Part shown: positions 28,472 through 37,099 of the stretch, piece by piece
How positions within the stretch are numbered: the first letter of the stretch is position 1
How the letters are laid out: each line of letters begins with the position of its first letter
Made by a program: the position numbers and the translations under genes
Source: a bacterium
GTDB lineage: Bacteria; Bacillota; Clostridia; Christensenellales; CAG-138
DNA length: 64,000 nucleotides
Direction of reading: 5' to 3'
Assembly (NCBI GenBank): GCA_022778545.1
Contig: JALFDW010000042.1
Span: 1-64,000, forward strand
Notes under the pieces: generated by a model
Database searches by the model: none
Seen by the model: the letters and a program-made list of their open reading frames with translations, nothing else
Told to the model about the DNA's origin: nothing

Positions 28472-29502
28472 ACGATATGAAAAAGCTGTTTGAAACGATG
28501 CGGGATACGCTTGCCCGTGGCGAGGATGCGGTGCTCTGCACGATCATTGCAAGCTCCGGCTCCACGCCGCGCGGCAGCGGCGCGAAGATGGCCGTTTTTG
28601 CCGATGGAAAGACCTGCGGGACGATTGGCGGCGGCGCGGTGGAGCATGAGAGCATCCTCCTTGCCCAACAGGCACTTTTGCGCCGGGAGACGTTTGCGCA
28701 GGGTTTCAACCTTGCGCCGAACCAGGTTGCGGACATCGGCATGATCTGCGGCGGAAAGGTTTTGGTCGCATTTTCATTCTTTGCGGGCGGGGATGCCGAG
28801 ACGCTTGCGCTGTTCACCTATATTGCCGGGCTGTTTGATATGCAGAAGGATACCTGGCTTGTTACAAAGCTCTGTAACGGTGCGGCTGTGGACATGGGCG
28901 TATATGCGCGGGACACGGGGCTCCTTTTTGCAAAGGATATTTCGGAGACGGCGATCCTGCCGCTCCTTGGGCCGCGCGCGGCGCGCGGGGAAGGCGAGCC
29001 GTGCTATTATGTTGAACCGCTGACCCGCGCAGGGATCGTGTATGTGTTTGGCGGCGGGCATGTTTCGCAGGAGCTTGTGCCTGTGCTCGCGCATGTGGGC
29101 TTTTCCGTGGCGGTCTATGAGGAACGGGAGCGCTTTGCTGCGCCGGAGCTGTTTCCGGGCGCGGTGCGAACCATTATGGCGCCGTTTTCGGAGGCTTCCG
29201 CCCGCATCGGCATCATGCCGGAGGATTACGCCGTCATCATGACGCGGGGACATCAGGGAGACTTCATTGTGCTGGAGCAGATGCTCCGCACGGAAGCCAC
29301 CTATATCGGCGTGATCGGGAGCCGCCACAAGATCGCTGCGACGAATGCACGCCTGCTTGCTGCCGGCATCCCGGAGGAAGCGCTTGCGCGCATCCATACG
29401 CCGATCGGCCTTGCCATCGGCGCGGAAACCCCTGCGGAGATCGCCATCAGCGTTGCCGCGGAGCTGATCGCACACCGCGCAGGCATCCGGAAGGGAGAAT
29501 AA
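28468..29502 (+). CDS. XdhC/CoxI family protein
   Basis: VLCTIIASSGSTPRGSGAKMAVFADGKTCGTIGGGAVE; VYVFGGGHVSQELVPVLAHVGF; IGVIGSRHKIA. Confidence 0.95.
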   Translation: MNDMKKLFETMRDTLARGEDAVLCTIIASSGSTPRGSGAKMAVFADGKTCGTIGGGAVEHESILLAQQALLRRETFAQGFNLAPNQVADIGMICGGKVLVAFSFFAGGDAETLALFTYIAGLFDMQKDTWLVTKLCNGAAVDMGVYARDTGLLFAKDISETAILPLLGPRAARGEGEPCYYVEPLTRAGIVYVFGGGHVSQELVPVLAHVGFSVAVYEERERFAAPELFPGAVRTIMAPFSEASARIGIMPEDYAVIMTRGHQGDFIVLEQMLRTEATYIGVIGSRHKIAATNARLLAAGIPEEALARIHTPIGLAIGAETPAEIAISVAAELIAHRAGIRKGE

Positions 29503-29504
29503 CA

Positions 29505-30041
29505 GTGAGAAAGCATATTCTGCTTACCGGCGCGCGGGGGGCAGGAAAAAGCACGTTGATCCGCCGCCTGTGCGCGGAGGCGGAACTGCCTGTTTACGGC
29601 TTTGTCACAAAGCGGGAGGAAGCGGATGAAACGGGGTTCCACCCGATCTACATCCATCCCGCCTGGGAAGAGGCCTCCATGCACCGCCATACGCGGGAAA
29701 ACCTTGTGGGCACCTGCAACCAAAAAATCCATAACGTGTGCCCGGTGGTGTTTGATGCATTGGGTGTTCGTTACCTCGCGGCGGCGCGGCCGGGCGGCCT
29801 GATCGTTATGGATGAGCTTGGCTTCATGGAAGCGAAGGCGGAAGTGTTCAAACAGGCCGTGCTGCATGCGCTCGGTGGTGACATCCCGGTGCTTGCCGCC
29901 GTGAAGGACAGGCGGGATGTTCCGTTCCTGAATGCGGTATGCAGTGCACCCAAAGCAGCGCTTTATACCGTCACCTCGGAAAACCGCGAGGCGCTGTTTG
30001 CGGAGCTTCTGCCCATCGTGAAAGCCTGGCGGGGCGAGTAA
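29505..30041 (+). CDS. THEP1-type nucleoside-triphosphatase
   Basis: HILLTGARGAGKSTLIRRLCAEAELPVYGFVTK, GGLIVMDELGFMEAKAEVFKQAV. Confidence 0.85.
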   Translation: MRKHILLTGARGAGKSTLIRRLCAEAELPVYGFVTKREEADETGFHPIYIHPAWEEASMHRHTRENLVGTCNQKIHNVCPVVFDALGVRYLAAARPGGLIVMDELGFMEAKAEVFKQAVLHALGGDIPVLAAVKDRRDVPFLNAVCSAPKAALYTVTSENREALFAELLPIVKAWRGE

Positions 30042-30064
30042 ACGCGGGATAGCGTATGAACGGA

Positions 30065-30727
30065 TCAGGCGATTGTCCAGACAAAGGTCACGGTGTCGCT
30101 CACGGTGATATCATCCGGCTCAAGCTCCGGCATGCGGCATTTGCTTGAAGCCATGAGCGGCTGAACGCAGTCTTCCATTTCATAGCGTGTTGGCGAGACG
30201 AGGTTCTGTTTTCCCCAGGTATAGTCGATGCTGAGAAGCTCGCCCAATTTTGTGCCGGATGCTCTGCACAGGAGCTCCGCTTTTTCGAGGGCGTTGGCCG
30301 TTGCGCTCGAGAGCAGCGCTTCATTCACTTTGACAGGGTCTTTCACGGTGAAGGCTATGTCCAGCTCCGGGTTTGCACCGCTTGCGAAGATTGCCGGCAG
30401 CGTTTCGGAAAGCCGCTTCGCATCGAAGTCAAACGCGAGTTTAAACTGATAGAAGCAGACATATCCTGCAAAGGCGCGCTGAAAGTTGCCTTTCACGTCC
30501 CGGATGTTTTCATATTCGGTGTGAACGTTGAAATTCGTTGTTTTCAGCGCACCTTTTTCAAAGCCTGCGCTCTCTGCTGCGGCCTCAAGCAGCTCGATCC
30601 TGCGCGCCGCATCGGCCATTGCTTTTTCGTAATCCTTGTCCTTTGCCGAAAGGGAAAGCGCCAGGGTGATGTAGTCCGGCCTGGCAGAAACGCTGCCGAC
30701 TCCTTTTACGGTAATGGTTTTCGTCAT
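30065..30727 (-). CDS. SIMPL domain (DUF541) protein
   Basis: TITVKGVGSVSARPDYITLALSLSAKDKDYEKAMADAARRIELL. Confidence 0.88.
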   Translation of the reverse strand: MTKTITVKGVGSVSARPDYITLALSLSAKDKDYEKAMADAARRIELLEAAAESAGFEKGALKTTNFNVHTEYENIRDVKGNFQRAFAGYVCFYQFKLAFDFDAKRLSETLPAIFASGANPELDIAFTVKDPVKVNEALLSSATANALEKAELLCRASGTKLGELLSIDYTWGKQNLVSPTRYEMEDCVQPLMASSKCRMPELEPDDITVSDTVTFVWTIA

Positions 30728-30914
30728 TTTCTTTGACCGTCCTTTCTTTGCTGCTGATCGCCGGCCTTCTTTGAAAAACGGTATGAGGCCGCTTGCAGGG
30801 ATTCAATTGATATTATAGGGGAACCTCCGCCTGCATGACAAGCGGCAATCAGTGTCGCGCAGAAGCAGTATTGAGTCCTGCAACGAGACAGGAAGAACTT
30901 AATCCTTATATCTG

Positions 30915-30943
30915 TTGACAAAAAACGCGCAAGGCAATATAAT
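30915..30943 (+). promoter_or_regulatory. consensus sigma-A promoter upstream of marR
   Basis: ttgaca-N17-tataat. Confidence 0.8.
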
Positions 30944-30990
30944 TAAGCATCTAAACTTTATGGATATATTGTGATATAGATTGATTTGTC

Positions 30991-31015
30991 CATACTTTCA
31001 AATATTGAAAGTATG
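30991..31015. promoter_or_regulatory. perfect inverted repeat, candidate MarR operator
   Basis: catactttcaa-ata-ttgaaagtatg, 11-bp arms. Confidence 0.6.
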
Positions 31016-31126
31016 CTGCGGTAAAATCGATAAGGGTAACGGAAGAGATTCTATTCTGTCTTAAACAAAATGGTGGGCGATTTTTGCTATGAAGTTCATT
31101 TGTAGTAAAGAGATTGCGGAGGGGTT

Positions 31127-31618
31127 ATGAACGAGAATGATTCTAAGCAATTACCAGAAAACGCGATGGTTGAGGACAAGGCCCTTATGGCTAAGGCAGA
31201 TGCTTTGTTCCGCTTTGTGATGCTCTATTATGATTTTGCAAATGAAAAGAAGGATTATGGTACCGGTGAGTGTGTGAGCATGGTAGAAGCGCATACGCTC
31301 ATGGAGATTGCGGATCATCCGGGCATTACAGTATCATTTCTTGCAGAACGCGCAAACCGCACTAAAGGAGCGATTTCTCAAACAATTAAAAAGCTTGACC
31401 ATATGAAATATATTACTCGTCAGAAAACCGACTCTGATCAGCGTATTGTTGGCCTGTATCCGACAGAACGTGGAATGCGGCTCCATCAGGCGCACAGAGA
31501 ATATGACTATGCCGAGATGTGCAGCACGTTCGATGAACTTCTGGAATATTGCAGCCAGGAAGAACTCGATGCGTTCTTCCGCGTGGTAAATGCATACCTG
31601 AAAATTTTCTCAACATAA
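31127..31618 (+). CDS. MarR family transcriptional regulator
   Basis: HTLMEIADHPGITVSFLAERANRTKGAISQTIKKLDHMKYITRQKTDSDQRIVGLYPTERG. Confidence 0.93.
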   Translation: MNENDSKQLPENAMVEDKALMAKADALFRFVMLYYDFANEKKDYGTGECVSMVEAHTLMEIADHPGITVSFLAERANRTKGAISQTIKKLDHMKYITRQKTDSDQRIVGLYPTERGMRLHQAHREYDYAEMCSTFDELLEYCSQEELDAFFRVVNAYLKIFST

Positions 31619-31839
31619 CATATTTCCAATAATCAGTGCTTTGTAAGCATGACGTCCAATATGAAAAAAGGAAAATTTAGACAAAAGGTTTAGAGATTAA
31701 ACTTTTAGATAGACCAATGAACACCATTCATTCAGGAGGATAAGAAAATGCACTACGATTATTCGACCGTATTTCCGCATGGCTGAACAGCGTGGATGTT
31801 TCAAAGATCAAGTAACCCGGGGTACAAAGGAGGAAAGCT

Positions 31840-32976
31840 ATGAGAGATTCAAGGGTTAGGACGCTTGCGCATAAGCTGGTAAGTTTTTCCTGCAACGTAC
31901 AATCCGGTGAGAATGTGCTCATTGAGAATTATGATGAGAATGCAGATGAGCTTGTGCTGGCGCTGATCGAAGAGATTTATGCAGTAGGCGCGAAGCCCTA
32001 TGTATGGCGGCGGAACAACCGTGTGCAGCGCGCATTGATGATGGGAGTTACCGAAGAACAGCTTGACCTCATGGCAGCTATGGATGCAGAATTAATGCGC
32101 AATATGCAGGCTTATATTTTGATTCGCTGTACAAACAATGCTGCAGAGGGCGCAGATATCCCACAGGAGCGCAGTAAGCTCTATGGAAAACATTATGGGG
32201 TTCCTGTGCATAATGATATCCGCATCCGGCAGACGAAATGGTGCTATCTGGAGTACCCGACACCTGCGCAGGCTCAGCTTGCGGGCATGTCTACGGAGGC
32301 GTTTGAGAATTACTACTTCCGCGTCTGCACGATGGATTATGCGCGCCTTGCGAAGGCGTCAGAAGCGCTTAAGGCGCTGATTGAACGCACGGATAAGGTC
32401 CATATTCTTGGCAAGGGCACTGATCTGGCTTTTTCAATCAAGGGGATTGGCGGCATAATCAGTGCAGGGGAAAAGAACATTCCGGACGGTGAGGTGATGA
32501 CAGCGCCGGTGCGTGAGAGCGTGAATGGTGTGATTACCTACAATGTTCCCTCCAATTACGGCGGAGAGGTGCATACAGGTGTGGCACTCACATTTGAAAA
32601 CGGGCGTATTGTTAAAGCGGAAGGCAGCAATCCCGGCAAGATCAATGAAATCCTTGACCGCGATGCAGGCGCGCGCTATATAGGCGAATTTGCTTTCGGT
32701 ACGAACCCTTATTGCACCCGGCCAATAGGGAAAACGCTCTATGACGAGAAAATCGCGGGCAGTTTCCATTTCACGCCCGGTGACTGCTATGACGAGGCGG
32801 ATAATGGAAATCATTCCAGCGTCCATTGGGATTTGATTGCGATCCAGACGCCGGAATATGGCGGCGGTGAGATCTGGTTCGATGATGTGCTCATTCGCAA
32901 GGACGGAAGGTTTGTGCTGCCGGAATTGGAGCCGCTGAACCCGGAAAACCTGATGGATGCGGAGAAGGAGGCATAA
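31840..32976 (+). CDS. M29 family (thermophilic) aminopeptidase, copy 1
   Basis: HILGKGTDLAFSIKG, FHFTPGDCYDEADNGNHSSVHWDLI, GGGEIWFDDVLIRKDGRFV. Confidence 0.9.
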   Translation: MRDSRVRTLAHKLVSFSCNVQSGENVLIENYDENADELVLALIEEIYAVGAKPYVWRRNNRVQRALMMGVTEEQLDLMAAMDAELMRNMQAYILIRCTNNAAEGADIPQERSKLYGKHYGVPVHNDIRIRQTKWCYLEYPTPAQAQLAGMSTEAFENYYFRVCTMDYARLAKASEALKALIERTDKVHILGKGTDLAFSIKGIGGIISAGEKNIPDGEVMTAPVRESVNGVITYNVPSNYGGEVHTGVALTFENGRIVKAEGSNPGKINEILDRDAGARYIGEFAFGTNPYCTRPIGKTLYDEKIAGSFHFTPGDCYDEADNGNHSSVHWDLIAIQTPEYGGGEIWFDDVLIRKDGRFVLPELEPLNPENLMDAEKEA

Positions 32977-32980
32977 GGCA

Positions 32981-34099
32981 ATGAAAGACGGCCGAGTACA
33001 GGAACTTGCAAAAAAACTTGTGACGTTTTCATGTGAAGTGCAGCCTAACGAGAACGTGCTTATTGAAACGTATGGCGCGGCTTGTGATGAACTTTTGATA
33101 GCGCTGATTGAGGAGGTCTATGCTGCCGGTGCAAAGCCCTATGTGTGGCGCCGGGACAATCGTGTTCAGCGCGCGCTTTCCATGGGATTCACAGAGGATC
33201 AGTTAGACCTTATGGCCAGGCTGGATGCTGAGATGATGCGCAAAATGCAGGCATACATTCTTGTGCGCAGCAGCGATAATACGTTTGAGTCCGTTGATAT
33301 ACCCGCGGAACGCAAGCGTATCGGAGGACTTCATTACAGCAAACCCGTACACAGCGATGTGCGCATCCGGCAGACGAAATGGTGCTATCTGGAGTACCCA
33401 ACACCTGCGCAGGCCCAGCTTTCGGGCATGTCCACGGAGGCGTTTGAGGATTTCTATTTTAAAGTCTGTACGATGGACTATGCAAGGATGGAGGCGGCGC
33501 TTGAGCCGCTCAAGCAGCTGATGGAACGCACCGATCGCGTACACATCATCGGAAAAGGTACGGATCTGACTTTTTCGATTAAGGGGATTGGTGTGCGCAA
33601 GGGAGCAGGCCATTGGAATTTGCCGGATGGTGAGATATTTACCGCACCGGTACGTGATAGCGTAAACGGCGTGATTTCTTATAACATTCCATCAGTACAG
33701 GCAGGGTTTTCCTTTGAAAATGTCGTGCTGCACTTTGAAAACGGTCGTATTGTGAAGGCGGAAGCAAACGATGTGAAACGGGTCAACGAGCTGCTTGATA
33801 AAGATGCAGGTGCGCGTTACATAGGTGAATTCGCATTTGGTGTCAGCCCATACTTCCGTGAGCCGATGGGGAAAATTCTTTATGACGAGAAAATCGATGG
33901 CAGTTTCCATTTCACGCCTGGAGACTGTTATGATGAGGCGGATAATGGAAATCACTCTTCTCTGCATTGGGATCTTGTTTGCGTGCAGCGGCCGGAGTAC
34001 GGCGGTGGTGAAATCTGGTTCGATGATGTGCTGATCCGCAAGGACGGAAGGTTTGTGCTGCCGGAACTGGAGCCGCTGAACCCGGAAAATCTGAAATGA
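32981..34099 (+). CDS. M29 family aminopeptidase, copy 2 (tandem paralog)
   Basis: Collinear and highly similar to 31840..32976, including the same C-terminal VLPELEPLNPENL. Confidence 0.9.
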   Translation: MKDGRVQELAKKLVTFSCEVQPNENVLIETYGAACDELLIALIEEVYAAGAKPYVWRRDNRVQRALSMGFTEDQLDLMARLDAEMMRKMQAYILVRSSDNTFESVDIPAERKRIGGLHYSKPVHSDVRIRQTKWCYLEYPTPAQAQLSGMSTEAFEDFYFKVCTMDYARMEAALEPLKQLMERTDRVHIIGKGTDLTFSIKGIGVRKGAGHWNLPDGEIFTAPVRDSVNGVISYNIPSVQAGFSFENVVLHFENGRIVKAEANDVKRVNELLDKDAGARYIGEFAFGVSPYFREPMGKILYDEKIDGSFHFTPGDCYDEADNGNHSSLHWDLVCVQRPEYGGGEIWFDDVLIRKDGRFVLPELEPLNPENLK

Positions 34100-34152
34100 A
34101 ACGGATGAAAAGTTAAAACGCATCAATAAATCGGGAAACGAGGTAAACAAAA

Positions 34153-34968
34153 ATGAAGATCGCATTGCTGCAGACTGCCGTCGTGGCAGATAAAGAGGAA
34201 AACCTGCGCAACGCATGTGCATGTGTGGAAACGGCTGCAAAGAATGGAGCGGATCTTGCGATTCTTCCGGAGATGTTCAATTGCCCGTATTCTTCCGCCT
34301 ACTTTGCAGCATATGCGGAGGAGGAAGGCGGCAATGCATGGCAAAAGATGGCGCGCTGTGCCGCTGAACACAGGATTGCGCTTGTTGCAGGAAGTATGCC
34401 GGAGCGTTGTAAAGACCGGGTATATAACACGGCCTATGTTTTTGATCGGGCTGGATACCAGATAGCCAAACATCGCAAGGTACACCTGTTTGACATCGAT
34501 ATTCCCGGAGGACAGTATTTCCGTGAATCGGATACCTTCACGCCCGGAGATGCGATTACGACATTTGATTTGGAGGGCATGCGGTTCGGCCTTTGTATTT
34601 GTTTTGACTTTCGCTTTCCGGAACTGTCCCGGCTGATGGCGTTGCGCGGTGCGCAGGTGATGATCGTGCCGGCAGCGTTCAACATGACGACGGGCCCGCT
34701 GCATTGGGAGACGATGTTCCGTCAGCGGGCAGTGGATGATCAGGTATTTACGGTAGGGGTTGCACCTGCAAGAGACGTGCATGGAAGCTATGTGTCCTAC
34801 GCGAATTCGATCGTCTGTTCTCCGATGGGGCTTGTGATGACGCGTGCGGAAGAATCCCCCTGCATCCTATATTCAGAGTTGGATGCAAAGCAGGTGGCAG
34901 ATGCAAGGTCGCACCTGCCGCTGCTCAGCGCACGCAGAACGGATCTGTACAGCGTAGAAGAGAGATAA
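34153..34968 (+). CDS. carbon-nitrogen hydrolase (nitrilase family)
   Basis: AILPEMFNCPYS, KHRKVHLFDIDIPGG, GLCICFDFRFPELSRLMALRGAQVMIVPAAFN. Confidence 0.93.
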   Translation: MKIALLQTAVVADKEENLRNACACVETAAKNGADLAILPEMFNCPYSSAYFAAYAEEEGGNAWQKMARCAAEHRIALVAGSMPERCKDRVYNTAYVFDRAGYQIAKHRKVHLFDIDIPGGQYFRESDTFTPGDAITTFDLEGMRFGLCICFDFRFPELSRLMALRGAQVMIVPAAFNMTTGPLHWETMFRQRAVDDQVFTVGVAPARDVHGSYVSYANSIVCSPMGLVMTRAEESPCILYSELDAKQVADARSHLPLLSARRTDLYSVEER

Positions 34969-35099
34969 GCAAGAATCAGGTTTTTTGTATTGATGTTATG
35001 CATCAGTGCCGCACTAAACTTGTCTCTTTTGTCTGAATTTCTGAAGTGGCGAAAGATGCAACAGAAATAGCAATTGGAACTGCAGGATAAATAAAAAGC

Positions 35100-35128
35100 A
35101 ACGGCGGTGCCAGGAAGCGCCGCCGTTT
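35100..35128 (+). terminator. terminator
   Basis: aacggcggtgccaggaagcgccgccgttt. Confidence 0.65.
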
Positions 35129-35194
35129 CGCTACAACTAACACTTTAGAACAGGAACATTGAAATACCGTGTTTTTGAAGAATCACTTTATTGA

Positions 35195-35428
35195 ATGGAC
35201 AGAGATGATATGAATTCCATAAAGCAAACCCCAAGCACAGGTAGCAATGCGTTGTTTTCCATGATTGCAGGAAACAATTCGGTTAATGAAGCCTATGAAG
35301 CAGATGGTGAAACTTTAGAGGACATTCCGGGCTGGCTTGAAACATTTGCAATGCCCGGGAAAGAAGAGACTTGCGTAGTATTTGGACACAGGAACAGGAA
35401 ACGCTTAACAATCCTCAAAAATGTTTAG
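35195..35428 (+). pseudogene. degenerate sortase-like fragment
   Basis: AMPGKEETCVVFGHRNRKRLTILKNV resembles the sortase core ALPGEEGNCVIAGHR...; frame closes early. Confidence 0.45.
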
Positions 35429-35750
35429 TTGGAAGAAAGATAAAGATCAAAAGCATTCGAAGTATTATTTCATATTTTCCTTGCAATCAGCTGTGTGGCA
35501 ATTTATTGCAGTAGATTATGGAGCAGATGTTGTGGATAAGGGGACAATATGGTATACTTAATTCGCACATAAACTTGGCAAACAGAAACACCCCCATGTG
35601 CTTTATTGTGTGAAGAAGCAGCCTATTGAAAAAGCTGACCCTTCATATAATACGAGAACAATAATCCATGACTCGTGTTTTTATCTATAAGGTAAAGTAA
35701 ATTGTACTGAATCTTCCAAAAATTATTGCGGCTTAAAGAGGTTTCGCTTT

Positions 35751-37082
35751 ATGTATATGCAAATGCAAGGGGAACAAAGACAAATCCAGAGGCGGCACAT
35801 TTATTTTTACATGCAGATATTGGAATTAAATGCTATAGAATTGGAACGTTTTCTGAATTCTGCCGCACAGGAGAACCCTTTATTGGAGGCGAGTATTCCT
35901 GAACGGGAATTTCAATTCGAAAGGATTAGCAGGATAGCACCGGAATTTGGACGCAGGCTGCAACGGGATGAACAGACGGATCTGGATATTGCAGCAGAAA
36001 AAGGTGAAAGTCTTGAAGAGTATCTTTCAGAGCAGATAGCGGCATTGCATCTGGATGCAAAAACAGAGCAAGCTCTGCGTTTTTTAGTAGGGAACTTGGA
36101 TGAAAACGGATATTTGGATGTCTCACAGGAAGCTTTTGGGGCTGCTTGGGGAAATGAGTTATTTGATCGATCGCTTTCGTTGCTTCAAGGACTGGAACCA
36201 GCAGGCATCGGGGCACGTAACTTGGCTGAATGTCTTACGCTTCAATTACATAGACAGGAGGAACGGGATCCTTTATTGTATGAGCTGGCACTAAATTATC
36301 TAGAGCTTCTTGGAAAAGGACAGATTAAGCGCGTCGCGCAGGAACTTCAAACCAGCGTTGCACGTGTTGAACGAGCAAAGAAAAAACTGGCGCAACTTAC
36401 TCCGAAGCCGGGTAATGGGTTCGGAAAAAATGAAATAGGCATTCAATATGTTTTGCCAGATGTTGAGGTCATTTGTGACGAGAAGGATGAAGAATTACAA
36501 TTGATCGTAGCGGAGCAATACTTGCCAAATTATGCAATAAGCGGATATTACGCGTCGCTTTTACAAAACGGGGATTTAAGTGCGGAAGAACGGGAGTATT
36601 TCCAAGGAAAACTGCGTGCGGCTCGTTGGATTATCGAATGCATTGAACGGCGTCGGACTATGCTGCAGAACTGCGCGCAAATCATTATACAAACACAGGA
36701 GCTGTTCTTTCGCAGTGGAAAGCTGCCTTTGCATTCGCTTTCTGCGCAGGAGGTTTCCGAGCGTCTTTCAGTACATCCGTCTACAGTTTATCGTACCATA
36801 AAAGGGAAATACATTGCTTGCAGGTATGGCACATATCCTTTGTCGGATTTTTTGATTCGTTGTTCATCCCGGGAAACTGCGGATTGGAGAAAAGTTGGGA
36901 AAGATGAGATTGTGCAACGCATACGGACATTGATAGAAGCTGAAGAAAAACGAAGCCCTTTGAGCGATCAGATGATTGCGAACCAGCTGCGTCTGGAAAA
37001 CATCGAAATATCAAGACGAACTGTGGCGAAATATCGTGAAGAGGCGCTGCTGCCGACGGCGGCTGCACGACGGCAGCATTAG
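35751..37082 (+). CDS. rpoN: RNA polymerase sigma-54 factor
   Basis: N-terminal Q/L-rich region (LNAIELERFLNSAAQENPLLE) and C-terminal RpoN box ISRRTVAKYREE. Confidence 0.93.
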   Translation: MYMQMQGEQRQIQRRHIYFYMQILELNAIELERFLNSAAQENPLLEASIPEREFQFERISRIAPEFGRRLQRDEQTDLDIAAEKGESLEEYLSEQIAALHLDAKTEQALRFLVGNLDENGYLDVSQEAFGAAWGNELFDRSLSLLQGLEPAGIGARNLAECLTLQLHRQEERDPLLYELALNYLELLGKGQIKRVAQELQTSVARVERAKKKLAQLTPKPGNGFGKNEIGIQYVLPDVEVICDEKDEELQLIVAEQYLPNYAISGYYASLLQNGDLSAEEREYFQGKLRAARWIIECIERRRTMLQNCAQIIIQTQELFFRSGKLPLHSLSAQEVSERLSVHPSTVYRTIKGKYIACRYGTYPLSDFLIRCSSRETADWRKVGKDEIVQRIRTLIEAEEKRSPLSDQMIANQLRLENIEISRRTVAKYREEALLPTAAARRQH

Positions 37083-37099
37083 AAAGGAAAGCGGAAACG

